Both the position numbers and the translations under genes were made by a program. Positions 40,640 to 49,256 of a DNA stretch of 64,000 bases are shown piece after piece (the stretch's first letter is position 1; every line of letters starts with the position of its first letter). Below the pieces are notes generated by a model, which saw only the letters and a program-made list of their open reading frames with translations, searched no databases and was not told where the DNA came from. Source of the DNA: Streptomyces sp. NBC_00285 (GTDB lineage Bacteria > Actinomycetota > Actinomycetes > Streptomycetales > Streptomycetaceae); NCBI RefSeq assembly GCF_036174265.1, contig NZ_CP108055.1, forward strand, positions 2,728,001 to 2,792,000, written 5' to 3'.

Positions 40640-41176
40640 TCAGTCGGCCTTGCCGTAGAAAGCTGCCCTCAGCTCGCGGACAGCTGCCGTGATCTCTTCG
40701 TCGCCCTTGTCTTCCAGCGCGGCATCCATCAGCCGCTGCGCTGCCCCGGCCATGGCTTTGTCCTCCACCATCCCCAGCGGAAGTCCAACCGCCGACACGC
40801 GCGCCATGTGCGCGGTCATCTCGACACCTTCAGTGAGGGTGCGACGGTCCCACGCATCTACGATCCGCATGGCCGGCGCCAGCGCTGCGGAAGCCGCTTC
40901 CCAGTTCCGGCCCCGCGCGCTCCATGCCGACCAGAACTCCACTCCGGCCACCGACAGGGTGCGGAACTTGGCCCTGCGGCTCAAGTGGGCTTCGCGGTAG
41001 ATCCTGCGCGCCCGCTCCAGATCCATGATCTCGACGACCAGCTGCTGCATCAGGGCGAGAAGGCGCGCCCGCTCGGCCTTCTTGTCGGAGCGCCGCTGCT
41101 GGAAGTACGACAGGCAGAACCCTATGACGATCCCCAACGGCCCCGCGATCAAGCCGTTGACAACTACTTCTCTCAT
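40640..41176 (-). CDS. single-pass membrane coiled-coil protein of unknown function
   Basis: 178 residues from an ATG at 41176. The N-terminal membrane helix is VVVNGLIAGPLGIVIGFCLSYF, followed by basic QQRRSDKKAERARLLALMQQ and a helical body containing the W-rich EFWSAWSARGRNW. Same design as 26837-27391 and 28106-28708. Converges on the tyrosine recombinase with a 23-bp gap. Function unknown. Confidence 0.6.
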   Translation of the reverse strand: MREVVVNGLIAGPLGIVIGFCLSYFQQRRSDKKAERARLLALMQQLVVEIMDLERARRIYREAHLSRRAKFRTLSVAGVEFWSAWSARGRNWEAASAALAPAMRIVDAWDRRTLTEGVEMTAHMARVSAVGLPLGMVEDKAMAGAAQRLMDAALEDKGDEEITAAVRELRAAFYGKAD

Positions 41177-41228
41177 GGCCACAGCATGCCGGATGTCTGA
41201 GGCCGTCTCGCGCGGTGCGACAGGCAGC

Positions 41229-41255
41229 AAGGGGCACGCAGCTCGCGTGCCCCTT
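41229..41255. terminator. intrinsic terminator
   Basis: AAGGGGCACGC, loop AGCTC, GCGTGCCCCTT: perfect 11-bp stem directly after the XRE-type gene end at 41258. Confidence 0.85.
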
Positions 41256-41257
41256 CG

Positions 41258-41551
41258 TCATGCGCCAGTACGCGCTGGGTGGTTGTGGCCGGCATCGTCG
41301 ACCGCGCAGCCGAGCAGGAGAGCCGCCTCGTCGTCGTCGAGGGCGAGCACGATGCACAGGGCCTGCGCCACGGCGAGGGACGGACACCGGGCGGAGTCCT
41401 CCAGCTTGGTGACGTAGGCCCGCCGTACCCCTGCGGCCGTGGCAACAGCGGACTGCGACAGGCGCGCACGGCCGCGAGCAGCGCGAAGCATCGGGCCGAG
41501 CGCGTCGGGCGGGATGCGCCTCTCTCGGATCATGGTCAACTCGGGCTCCAC
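41258..41551 (-). CDS. XRE-family regulator
   Basis: 97 residues from a GTG at 41551 (an ATG at 41533 is alternative). GPMLRAARGRARLSQSAVATAAGVRRAYVTKLEDSARCPSLAVAQALCIVLALDDDEAALLLG is a full XRE HTH with C-terminal helices. Lies 70 bp downstream of the serine integrase on the same strand, and may control integration or excision. Confidence 0.8.
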   Translation of the reverse strand: MEPELTMIRERRIPPDALGPMLRAARGRARLSQSAVATAAGVRRAYVTKLEDSARCPSLAVAQALCIVLALDDDEAALLLGCAVDDAGHNHPARTGA

Positions 41552-41621
41552 AGGTGCCGATTCGGAGGTACTGACTCCATTGTCCCCTCCGAATCGGCGG
41601 CCACATAGGCACCGGGCCCGC

Positions 41622-43142
41622 CTACGCGGCGAGTTCCCTGCCGTGCCAGCCGACGTCGATGGTGGTGTGGTCGAAGCCGGGGCCGCGGACCGAGGTCGGG
41701 TGGATCCGCACCCGGAAGCTCAACGCTTCGAGCACGCGCCGCTTTCGCTGTACGGTCAGCGCCGGCCACTTCTCCCGCACCTGCTCGCCGATCAGCCCGT
41801 CGAGCGCGGTCAGGTCGACCGGCTGCAGCTTCTTCGCCTCCGCCTGCGCGGCCGTGATGTCGTCGGCCAGCTTCCGCGTGATCCGGTGCAGCTGGTCGCG
41901 GGTGATGCTGCCGTCCGCGTAGTCGTCGGCCGCCAGGCCCTGTCGGATCCGCAGCGCCTCGACCCGCTCCATCGCGGCCAGGGCGCCGGACCTGTCGCCG
42001 GCGAAGATGTCCGCGGCGGCCGGATCGGACAGCACCTCGATGACGATTCCGTCGATGTACCCGTTGAGGGCTTCCTCGTTGCGCCCGACGCAGCCCTTCC
42101 CGTCGCAGATGTAGGTGGGCTTCTTCGTGCCGCGCTTGGCGTTCCCGCGCAGGGCCACCCGGATCTGCTGGCCGCACGGCCCGCACGTCGCCACCTCGCC
42201 CCACGTCAGCAGGTGCTTACGCTGCCCCGGGCTGCTGCTCGTCGCCTCGCCGCCGGCGAACATGTCCTCAAGCCGGGCGTGCTGCTCGATGGACAGCAGC
42301 GCCGGCCACGCCGCCTTGTACTCGAGGCCCTGGTGTACGCGGACGCCGATGTTGGCCTTCCGCAGGACCAGCTTCTTCACGCTGCCCTTGCCCCAGCGCC
42401 GGCCGTCTGCGTTCTGGAGGATGCTGCGCTTCTTCCGCTTCATGCCCGTCCCGGGGGCGGGCAGGCCGCGGCCGTTGAAGTCGTCCTCGATCGCCATCTG
42501 CGCCTCTCCGGAGAGGAGTCGGCGGGCTGCTTCGCGGACGGTGCCAGCCTGCTCGAGATGCTCGATGTCGTCGAAGCCGATGACCTTGCCGTCGTCGTCG
42601 TGCCGGTAGACGCGGCGCCAGCCGTAGGAAACGGGCCCGTTGGCGCGGCCTTCCTCGGCGCGCTCGAGCGCGGCACGGGCGACGCGCTCCGACTTCACCT
42701 CGGACTCGGCGGTATCGCTCTCGCCGAGATTCGCCAGCTGCGAGCGGTCGGAGGCCTTGGCCATGTTGAAGTAGCCGCCGGACTCGAAGCCGACGAACGC
42801 CTTGACACCTCGCAGGTCTTCGATGGCCTGCGCCCGCTCGACGCGCAGCCGCCACAGCCGGGAAGGGTGGTAGGCGCCGACAACGACCCGCACGCCCGGC
42901 TGTTGTGCGGCAGCGAGCGCGGCGGCCATCATCTTGTCGTACTCGGGACGCTCTTCCCCGCTGTGGGCGGACCGGTCGTTCTCGACCCACTCGCCGGCTA
43001 TCTCGCCGCCGATCTCCTCGACAGCCCAGTGGCGGAGGTCTTTGAGCTGGCGGCCCACACCGCGGCGTTGGTCGAGCGGGTCTTCGCTGATCCGGGCGTA
43101 GAGGAAGACGAGGATGCGGAGCGCGGTGACGGTGGCGGCCAT
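41622..43142 (-). CDS. int: large serine recombinase (integrase)
   Basis: 506 residues from the ATG at 43142 (a TTG at 43148 also possible). The resolvase catalytic domain is at the N-terminus: VFLYARISEDPLDQRRGVGRQ with the catalytic Ser after Arg, then ENDRSAHSGEERPEYDKMM and GAYHPSRLWR. The recombinase domain follows (ANGPVSYGWRRVYR, IEHLEQAGTVREAARRLLSG). The zinc ribbon is CGPCGQQ...CDGKGCVGR (about residues 315-345), then a coiled coil (ADDITAAQAEAKKL). Integrates element DNA at an attB site; it lies 32 bp from the right junction, so its own attachment site overlaps its promoter. Confidence 0.95.
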   Translation of the reverse strand: MAATVTALRILVFLYARISEDPLDQRRGVGRQLKDLRHWAVEEIGGEIAGEWVENDRSAHSGEERPEYDKMMAAALAAAQQPGVRVVVGAYHPSRLWRLRVERAQAIEDLRGVKAFVGFESGGYFNMAKASDRSQLANLGESDTAESEVKSERVARAALERAEEGRANGPVSYGWRRVYRHDDDGKVIGFDDIEHLEQAGTVREAARRLLSGEAQMAIEDDFNGRGLPAPGTGMKRKKRSILQNADGRRWGKGSVKKLVLRKANIGVRVHQGLEYKAAWPALLSIEQHARLEDMFAGGEATSSSPGQRKHLLTWGEVATCGPCGQQIRVALRGNAKRGTKKPTYICDGKGCVGRNEEALNGYIDGIVIEVLSDPAAADIFAGDRSGALAAMERVEALRIRQGLAADDYADGSITRDQLHRITRKLADDITAAQAEAKKLQPVDLTALDGLIGEQVREKWPALTVQRKRRVLEALSFRVRIHPTSVRGPGFDHTTIDVGWHGRELAA

Positions 43143-43174
43143 GGTCAAGTATTACCCGACAAGTGCCTTTCGGA

Positions 43175-43186
43175 TTCCCGGGCGGC
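43175..43186. other. right attachment core (attR)
   Basis: TTCCCGGGCGGC, identical to 12298-12309. To its right the native MBL reading frame resumes (VGNTRKDPEAFASLIHDVE). Confidence 0.85.
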
Positions 43187-43360
43187 GTGGGCAACACCCG
43201 CAAGGATCCGGAGGCGTTCGCCAGCCTGATCCACGATGTCGAGACGAAGATCTTCGGCGAACTGCCGGACGAGACCTGGGTGTACCCGGGGCACGGCGAC
43301 GACACGTCGCTGGGCGCGGAAAGGCCGCATCTTCCGGAGTGGCACGCGCGGGGGTGGTGA
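43187..43360 (+). pseudogene. stranded native 3' end of the MBL-fold hydrolase
   Basis: In frame with the att core, it encodes about 58 residues ending ETWVYPGHGDDTSLGAERPHLPEWHARGW. It aligns with the element-encoded end of 11827-12477 (PDEAWVYPGHGNDTTLGAERPHLAEWWARGW in that copy, shown in part). No promoter of its own is visible apart from a GTG at 43163 inside element sequence. Before insertion it was the end of the left gene. Confidence 0.9.
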
Positions 43361-43451
43361 ACACCGGCGGGCGCCTCTGAATGCGTTCCTGCCTGCGCGT
43401 CCGAATCCGATCCGGCGTGCGGCCGGCGCCCCCGCTTCGGCTCACGCGCCC

Positions 43452-43470
43452 CGTGTGAACGATTCACACG
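43452..43470. promoter_or_regulatory. perfect inverted repeat upstream of the ABC transporter operon
   Basis: CGTGTGAA-CGA-TTCACACG, 8-bp arms, 3-bp centre, 241 bp before the solute-binding start. The 350-bp gap 43361-43710 holds no gene; this is its only clear symmetric site. Confidence 0.45.
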
Positions 43471-43710
43471 AGCCGGTGTTACACGCGCGCTCCCGGCGCA
43501 GGTGGTTGCGCAGTCAACTGGAGGCAGCCCCGCACAGGAAGACGGCTCCTGGGCGGTACGGGCCGCCGGTCTTTCGATCCCCGCCCTCGACCGGCGGCCC
43601 CGGCCTCCTGGCCGAAAAGTGTTCACGGAAACGAAACACCCGTTCCCAATATGCGGACAATTGGCCTTGTGACCTCGACAAACGGGACAGTGGACTGTCA
43701 CTCTCCCGCC

Positions 43711-44595
43711 ATGCACATCGCCCCTCGCGCACTGCGCCGCGCCGCCGCCGCGACCTCCATTGCCCTGCTCGCCACCGCCGTCGGCTGCGCTCCGCAGCCG
43801 GAGGACGACGCGAGCTCGAAGGCCTCGACGTCGACCGGCACCACATGCGCCAAGGGCAAGTTGGCCACCCGGACCTCCGGCAAGCTGACGATCGCGACCG
43901 ACGAGCCCGCGTACGAGCCGTGGTTCAAGGACGACAAGCCCGCCAACGGCAAGGGCTTCGAGTCGGCCGTCGCCTACGCCGTGGCGAAGCAGCTCGGCTA
44001 CGACAAGAGCGCCGTCGTCTGGCAGAGCGTCCCCTTCAACAAGGCCTTCGCGCCCGGGGAGAAGACCTTCGACTTCGACATCAACCAGGTGTCGATCAGC
44101 ACCGAGCGCAAGAAGGCCGTGGACTTCTCGTCCGGCTACTACGACGTGCGCCAGGCCGTCATCGCGCTCAAGGGTTCCAAGGCCGCCAAGGCGACGAGCA
44201 TCGCGGATCTGAAGGGCCTCAAGCTGGGCGCCCAGGTCGGCACGACCAGCCTCAACTACATCGAGGACGTGGTGAAGCCGACCCGGGAGGCCGCCGCGTA
44301 CGCCAAGAACGACCAGGCCAAGTCCGCGCTGGAGAACAAGCAGGTGGACGCCATCGTCGTCGACCTGCCGACCGCCTTCTACATCACGGCGGCCGAGGTG
44401 ACGGACGGCACGATCGTCGGGCAGTTCGAGAACCAGGGCGGCACACCGGAGCAGTTCGGGCTCGTGCTCGACAAGGGCAGCGCGCTCACCTCCTGCGTGA
44501 CGGCCGCCGTGGACACACTGCGCAAGAACGGCACGCTCGCCAAGCTGGAGCAGCAGTGGCTGTCGGACGCCGTCGACGCCCCGGTGCTCAAGTGA
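43711..44595 (+). CDS. ABC transporter solute-binding lipoprotein (family 3, amino-acid type)
   Basis: 294 residues. Signal peptide with lipobox LLATAVGC (Cys about 26). The body carries the family 3 pattern: GKLTIATDEPAYEPWF, GFESAVAYAVAKQLGY, DFDINQVSISTERKKAVDFSSGYYDVRQAVIAL, and VGTTSLNYIEDV. Captures amino acids or similar polar solutes outside the membrane and feeds the permease encoded next (GTGA overlap). Substrate unknown. Confidence 0.9.
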   Translation: MHIAPRALRRAAAATSIALLATAVGCAPQPEDDASSKASTSTGTTCAKGKLATRTSGKLTIATDEPAYEPWFKDDKPANGKGFESAVAYAVAKQLGYDKSAVVWQSVPFNKAFAPGEKTFDFDINQVSISTERKKAVDFSSGYYDVRQAVIALKGSKAAKATSIADLKGLKLGAQVGTTSLNYIEDVVKPTREAAAYAKNDQAKSALENKQVDAIVVDLPTAFYITAAEVTDGTIVGQFENQGGTPEQFGLVLDKGSALTSCVTAAVDTLRKNGTLAKLEQQWLSDAVDAPVLK

Positions 44596-45482
44596 CGCTC
44601 ACGAAGGACGAGGCCGGCCAGGAGGACACGGGCGACTCCTACACCCCCTCGCAGCGGCGGGTCGAACGGGAGCGTCTCAAACGTGCCCGCACCCGCCGCG
44701 CGACGGCGATCGCCGCGGTCTCGACCCTGGTCACCGCCGTGGTTCTCTACGTGGTCGTCGTCAGCGCGCCCGGCTGGCCGCGCACCAAGGAGACGTTCTT
44801 CAACGGTCAGTACGCGCGCGAGGCGTTCCCCAAGGTCCTCGAAGGGCTGTGGCTGAACGTCCGGCTGCTGCTGATCTGCGGTGTCGCCGTGCTGGTGCTC
44901 GGCATGCTGATCGCCATCGCGCGCACGCTGCGCGGACCGGTCTTCTTCCCGCTGCGTGTGCTGGCCGCCGCCTACACGGACTTCTTCCGCGGGCTCCCGC
45001 TCATCATCAACCTCATGATCGTCGTCCTGGGCGTCCCGGCGCTGCGGCTCCAGGGCGTGACGGTCGACCCGGTGTGGCTGGGCGGGACCGCTCTCACGCT
45101 GACGTACTCGGCGTACGTGGCCGAGGTGTTCCGCGCCGGCATCGAGTCCGTGCACCCCTCGCAGCGCGCCGCGGCCCGCTCGCTCGGGCTCTCCAACCGG
45201 CAGGCGCTGCGGTACGTGGTGCTGCCGCAGGCGGTACGCCGCCAGGTGCCGCCCCTGCTGAACGACCTGGTGTCGCTCCAGAAGGACACCGGTCTCGTGT
45301 CGATCGGCGGCGCGATCGACGCCGTACGGGCCGCCGACATCATCGTCGGGCGCAGCCTCAACTACACGCCGTACATCGTCGCGGGCCTGGTGTTCGTGGC
45401 GCTGACCATCCCGATGACCCGGTTCACGGACTGGGTGACGGCACGGATGGACCGCCGGCAGGCCCAGGGAGGGACCACATGA
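44592..45482 (+). CDS. ABC transporter permease (polar amino acid type)
   Basis: 296 residues from a GTG overlapping the previous stop. A basic N-terminal tail, then about five to six membrane helices. The family EAA loop is visible as IESVHPSQRAAARSLGLSNRQALRYVVLPQAVRRQVPP. Inner-membrane channel partner of the flanking binding protein and ATPase. Overlaps the ATPase gene by ATGA. Confidence 0.92.
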   Translation: MTLTKDEAGQEDTGDSYTPSQRRVERERLKRARTRRATAIAAVSTLVTAVVLYVVVVSAPGWPRTKETFFNGQYAREAFPKVLEGLWLNVRLLLICGVAVLVLGMLIAIARTLRGPVFFPLRVLAAAYTDFFRGLPLIINLMIVVLGVPALRLQGVTVDPVWLGGTALTLTYSAYVAEVFRAGIESVHPSQRAAARSLGLSNRQALRYVVLPQAVRRQVPPLLNDLVSLQKDTGLVSIGGAIDAVRAADIIVGRSLNYTPYIVAGLVFVALTIPMTRFTDWVTARMDRRQAQGGTT

Positions 45483-46231
45483 GCGACGCACCGGTGCTGC
45501 GGATGGAGTCCGTCCGCAAGACCTTCGGCGACACGGTCGTGCTGCGGGACGTCGATCTGGAGGTCGCCCCGCACACGGTGACCGCGCTGATCGGCGCCTC
45601 CGGCTCGGGCAAGTCGACGCTGCTTCGCTGCGCCAACCTCCTGGAGGAGATCGACGACGGCGCCATCTGGCTGGACGGCGAGGAGATCACCGATCCGCGC
45701 GCCGACCAGGACGCGGTACGGCGCCGTATCGGCGTGGTCTTCCAGGCGTACAACCTCTTTCCGCACATGACGGTTCTGGAGAACATCACGCTGGCCCCGC
45801 GCCGGGTGCACGGCGTGGCCCGCGCGGAGGCCGAGGGGCATGCACGCGAGCTCCTGGAGCGGCTCGGGCTCGCCGGGAGGGCGGGCGAGTACCCCGACCG
45901 GCTCAGCGGCGGTCAGCAGCAGCGGGTGGCGATCGTGCGGGCCCTCGCCGTACGTCCCCGGCTGCTGTTGTTCGACGAGATCACCGCGGCCCTCGATCCG
46001 GAGCTGGTGGGCGAGGTGCTGAACGTCGTGCGCGACCTTAAGGGCGACGGCATGACCATGGTGCTTGCCACGCACGAGATGGGCTTCGCGCGTGAGGTCG
46101 CCGACCAGGTCTGTTTTCTGGACTCGGGCGTGGTGCTGGAGCGCGGGAGTGCCGAGCAGATCTTCGGCGACCCGCGTGAGGAGCGCACTCAGCGCTTCCT
46201 GCGACGGATCGTTGAGGCGGGGCGCCTGTAG
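45479..46231 (+). CDS. ABC transporter ATP-binding protein (polar amino acid type)
   Basis: 250 residues. Walker [15 protein letters not shown]-loop VFQAYNLFPHMTVLENI, signature LSGGQQQRVAIVRALA, Walker B LLLFDEITAALDPE, and H-loop ATHEMGFAREVAD. Complete GlnQ/HisP-type ATPase that drives the transporter. A 9-bp hairpin after it separates it from aroQ. Confidence 0.94.
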   Translation: MSDAPVLRMESVRKTFGDTVVLRDVDLEVAPHTVTALIGASGSGKSTLLRCANLLEEIDDGAIWLDGEEITDPRADQDAVRRRIGVVFQAYNLFPHMTVLENITLAPRRVHGVARAEAEGHARELLERLGLAGRAGEYPDRLSGGQQQRVAIVRALAVRPRLLLFDEITAALDPELVGEVLNVVRDLKGDGMTMVLATHEMGFAREVADQVCFLDSGVVLERGSAEQIFGDPREERTQRFLRRIVEAGRL

Positions 46232-46236
46232 GAGCG

Positions 46237-46270
46237 GTAAGGACCGCGCGTCCAGGACGTCGGTCCTTAC
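46237..46270. terminator. bidirectional hairpin between the ABC operon and aroQ
   Basis: GTAAGGACC (46237-46245) and GGTCCTTAC (46262-46270). Overlaps the aroQ stop codon. Confidence 0.65.
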
Positions 46271-46740
46271 ACGTCGGCCCGTGTCGGCCCCGCCAGCGCC
46301 GCGACCCGCTCCACTCCGAAGACGTAGCCCTGCACCCCGCATCCCGCGATGACGCCGTCGGCGCGCAGCGAGACGTAGGAGTGGTGCCGGAAGGACTCGC
46401 GCTGGTGGATGTTGGAGATGTGCACCTCCAGCACCGGCAGTCCGTCGCAGGTGTTGAGCGCGTCCAGGATGGCCACCGACGTATGGGAGTAGGCACCGGG
46501 GTTGATGACGATCCCGCAGTGGTTCAGCCGCGCCTCCTGGATCCAGTCGACCAGCTCCCCCTCGTGGTTGGACTGCCGGAAGTCCACCGTGCCGCCGTGC
46601 GCGGCCGCCGCCTTGGCGCACAGTGCCTCGACGTCGGCCAGTGTGTCCTTGCCGTAGATCTCCGGCTGACGCTGACCCAGCAGGTTCAGGTTGGGGCCGT
46701 TCAGGATCATGATCGGGGCGCTGGCAAGGGTGCGGGGCAC
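46267..46740 (-). CDS. aroQ: type II 3-dehydroquinate dehydratase
   Basis: 157 residues from a GTG at 46740 with GGAGGA upstream. Motifs: [21 protein letters not shown] (active-site Asn, Arg and Tyr), [33 protein letters not shown], and [20 protein letters not shown] with the catalytic His. Converts 3-dehydroquinate to 3-dehydroshikimate in the shikimate (or quinate) pathway. Dodecamers are usual in this family. No other aro genes are nearby. Confidence 0.95.
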   Translation of the reverse strand: MPRTLASAPIMILNGPNLNLLGQRQPEIYGKDTLADVEALCAKAAAAHGGTVDFRQSNHEGELVDWIQEARLNHCGIVINPGAYSHTSVAILDALNTCDGLPVLEVHISNIHQRESFRHHSYVSLRADGVIAGCGVQGYVFGVERVAALAGPTRADV

Positions 46741-46825
46741 GGTTCCTCCGGTCCGGTGGGAGCGGCTGCTCAGGTCCCGGTTTATCACGGTGCGGGGCGC
46801 GCGGTGCGGCCCGTACCCTCCCCGC

Positions 46826-47872
46826 ATGACGACGATCTCGTACCCGCCCAAGCCGGTGCCCGGCGACCGCATAGCCGTCATCTCCCCCGGCGCCGGCCTG
46901 CCCGGGCTCTTCCCGCGCCCCTTCGAACTGGGCCTGGAGCGGCTGCGCAAGGAGTACGGGCTCGAACCGGTCGAGTATCCGACGACCCGCAGGATGGGCT
47001 CGACGCCGAAGGACCGCGCCTCCGACGTCAACGCGGCGTTCGCCGACCCGGACATCAAGGTGGTCATGGCGTCCATCGGCGGCGACGACCAGATCACCGT
47101 GCTGCCGTTCCTGGACCGGGAGTTGATCCGGGCGAACCCGAAGCCGTTCTTCGGGATGAGCGACAACACGAACCTGCTGGCGTACCTGTACAGCACCGGC
47201 ATCGTCGGGTTCCACGGGGCGACCGTGATGACCGCGCTGGGACGCCCGGTGGCCATGGACGCGCTGACCGCCGCCTCCCTGCGGGCGGCGCTGTTCACCT
47301 CCGGCACGTACGAACTCACCGCCGCCGAGCGCTGGAACGACGTCAACCGCGACTGGGCGGACCCCGCGACCTTCGACGCGGAGCCCGAGACGCGGCCCGG
47401 CAGCGGCTGGACCTGGGTGAACGCCGACCGGGTGGTGGAGGGCCGCAGTTGGGGCGGCTGTCTGGAGATCCTCGGATGGCTGCTGATGGCCGACCGCGAG
47501 ATCGCACGCGACCTGAGCGTGTACGACGGCGGAGTGCTGCTCCTGGAGACCTCGGAGGACATGCCGAGCGACGTCGAGGTCTTCAGCACGCTGCGGAACA
47601 TGGGCGAGCGCGGACTGCTGGAACGCTTCTCCGCGCTGCTGATGGGACGCCCCAAGAGCTGGTCCTTCGAGCACCCCAACAGCCCCGAGGAGGCGGCTCG
47701 TTACGCCACCGACCAGCGCGAGGCCGTGCTTCGGGTCATGCGCATGTATGCCCCCGACACGACCATCGTCTTCGATGTGGACTACGGGCACACCGATCCC
47801 CAACTGGTCATCCCCTACGGCGGCGTCGTCCGCGTCGACGGCCCCGCCCGGCGCATCACCGTCACGTACTGA
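46826..47872 (+). CDS. S66 family LD-carboxypeptidase/MccF-like serine peptidase
   Basis: 348 residues. [16 protein letters not shown] at the start, [19 protein letters not shown], then [15 protein letters not shown] with the nucleophilic Ser of GMSD, followed by [17 protein letters not shown] and a late [18 protein letters not shown] carrying the catalytic His. The family cleaves LD-peptide bonds in cell-wall recycling or inactivates microcin C-like compounds (MccF); a resistance role is possible. Divergent from aroQ. Confidence 0.88.
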   Translation: MTTISYPPKPVPGDRIAVISPGAGLPGLFPRPFELGLERLRKEYGLEPVEYPTTRRMGSTPKDRASDVNAAFADPDIKVVMASIGGDDQITVLPFLDRELIRANPKPFFGMSDNTNLLAYLYSTGIVGFHGATVMTALGRPVAMDALTAASLRAALFTSGTYELTAAERWNDVNRDWADPATFDAEPETRPGSGWTWVNADRVVEGRSWGGCLEILGWLLMADREIARDLSVYDGGVLLLETSEDMPSDVEVFSTLRNMGERGLLERFSALLMGRPKSWSFEHPNSPEEAARYATDQREAVLRVMRMYAPDTTIVFDVDYGHTDPQLVIPYGGVVRVDGPARRITVTY

Positions 47873-47933
47873 TTCCGCCCGCACCCGCTCGCACGCCCCG
47901 TAACCCCTGGTGACTGAGGGTGGTTGACGCGGC

Positions 47934-49256
47934 ATGCACGACGTACGCCCCGTAAGGGCGCCCTCCATGCCGCGGCTCGCGGCCGCCTCGCTCGCCGGAA
48001 CGGCCATCGAGTTCTACGACTTCTTCGTCTACGGGACGGCCGCGGCTCTGGTCCTGGGGCCGCTGTTCTTCCCGACGTTCTCGCCGGTGGCGGGGACACT
48101 GGCCGCCTTCGGGACGTTCGGCGTGGGGTTCCTCGCGCGGCCGCTCGGGTCGGTGCTGTTCGGGCACATCGGGGACCGGCACGGACGGCGTCCGGTCCTC
48201 GTTGCCTCACTGCTGCTGACCGGCGCCGCGACCGTCGCGGTCGGCTGTGTGCCGACGTACGACACGATCGGCGTGGCCGCGCCCGTACTGCTCCTGGTGC
48301 TGCGCTTTCTTCAGGGACTGGGGCTGGGCGGGGAGTGGGGCGGTGCCGTCCTGCTGATCGCGGAGCACGCGCCCGCCGAGCGGCGCGGACTGTGGACGAG
48401 CTTCCCGCAGGTGGGGCCCGCGCTGGGTTTTCTGCTCGCCAACGGGGTGGTGCTGACGCTGTCGGCCACGCTGTCCGAGGCGCAGTTCGCACAGTGGGGC
48501 TGGCGGGTGCCGTTCTGGGCGGCCGGGGTGCTGGCGGTGGTGGGGCTGTGGCTGCGCGCCTCGCTCACGGAGAGCCCTGGTTTCCTGGAGCTCGACGACC
48601 ACGCGCGCGTGCCGTTCGTCGAGGTGGCGCGCGACCACTGGCGGCTCGTTCTGCTGACGGCCGGAGCGCTCGCCGTCGGGTACGCGATCTTCTACGCCGT
48701 GACGACCTGGTCCCTCGCCTATGGCACGGAGCAGCTCGGGGTGAGCCGTACCGTCATGCTGACCTGCATCATGGCCGCGGTGCTGGTGAAGGGCTCGCTC
48801 ACACCGGTGGCGGCACTGCTCGGGGACCGGTACGGGCGGCGGCCCCTGTGTCTGGCCGGGTGTGCGGCGGCCGCGCTGTGGATGTTCCCGATGGTGGCGC
48901 TGCTCGCGACCGGGAAGCCGCTGTTGATGTTCCTCGGCTTCCTGGGCGCGATGATCGCGTTCATCACGATGTTCGCGGTGATCGCCGCGTACCTGCCGGA
49001 GCTGTACGAGCCGCGGGTGCGCTGCACCGGCGCGGCGGTCGGTTACAACCTCGGCGGGGTGATCGGAGGCGCGCTCACGCCGATCGTGGCGACGGCTCTG
49101 GTGGAGCAGGGCGGGCGGGTGCCCTGGGGGGTGGGGGCGTATCTGACCGGGATCGCGCTGCTCAGTCTGGGGTGTTTCGCATTGCTGCCGGAGACGCGTC
49201 CGGTGCCCGTCGCGGTGGCCGAGCCGGTCATGGAGCGATCTGCCGTCACGGATTGA
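47934..49256 (+). CDS. MFS transporter (metabolite:H+ symporter type)
   Basis: 440 residues with about twelve membrane helices. Signature regions: AASLAGTAIEFYDFFVYGTAAAL, FGVGFLARPLGSVLFGHIGDRHGRRPVL (the MFS 'G..aDr.GRr' loop), LRFLQGLGLGGEWGGAVLL, and DRYGRRPLC in the second half. Resembles ProP/KgtP-type symporters for organic acids, betaine or shikimate; substrate unknown. Its 3' end overlaps the convergent antiporter gene by 11 bp. Confidence 0.9.
   Translation: MHDVRPVRAPSMPRLAAASLAGTAIEFYDFFVYGTAAALVLGPLFFPTFSPVAGTLAAFGTFGVGFLARPLGSVLFGHIGDRHGRRPVLVASLLLTGAATVAVGCVPTYDTIGVAAPVLLLVLRFLQGLGLGGEWGGAVLLIAEHAPAERRGLWTSFPQVGPALGFLLANGVVLTLSATLSEAQFAQWGWRVPFWAAGVLAVVGLWLRASLTESPGFLELDDHARVPFVEVARDHWRLVLLTAGALAVGYAIFYAVTTWSLAYGTEQLGVSRTVMLTCIMAAVLVKGSLTPVAALLGDRYGRRPLCLAGCAAAALWMFPMVALLATGKPLLMFLGFLGAMIAFITMFAVIAAYLPELYEPRVRCTGAAVGYNLGGVIGGALTPIVATALVEQGGRVPWGVGAYLTGIALLSLGCFALLPETRPVPVAVAEPVMERSAVTD

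Larger units (their letters stand above)
12298..43186. mobile_element. about 30.9-kb integrated element (serine-integrase type) in the MBL hydrolase gene
   Basis: Boundaries are set by a 12-bp direct repeat, TTCCCGGGCGGC, at 12298-12309 and 43175-43186. The MBL gene is interrupted there and its orphan 3' end lies to the right. A large serine recombinase gene ends its 5' side about 30 bp from the right junction, the usual place for an integrase. Cargo includes toxin-antitoxin pairs, many small HTH proteins, a RepA-like ATPase, a tyrosine recombinase, and large noncoding repeat regions. No FtsK/TraB-like transfer protein and no phage structural gene is recognisable, so it may be a replicating element that depends on a helper, or one using unfamiliar machinery. 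Confidence 0.9.

Noticed and set aside
43136..43180. PafBC-type promoter before the serine integrase (TTGTCGGGT)
   Set aside because: The -35-like part is imperfect and no TAnnnT follows at 8 bp.
12298..43186. Classical AICE (pSAM2/SLP1 type)
   Set aside because: No FtsK/TraB translocase or RepSA initiator was seen, and integration is by a serine recombinase in a protein gene, not a tRNA gene.
45362..48007. Leftward 881-residue frame
   Set aside because: Antisense to the ABC ATPase and S66 peptidase genes; composition is typical of high-GC shadow frames.
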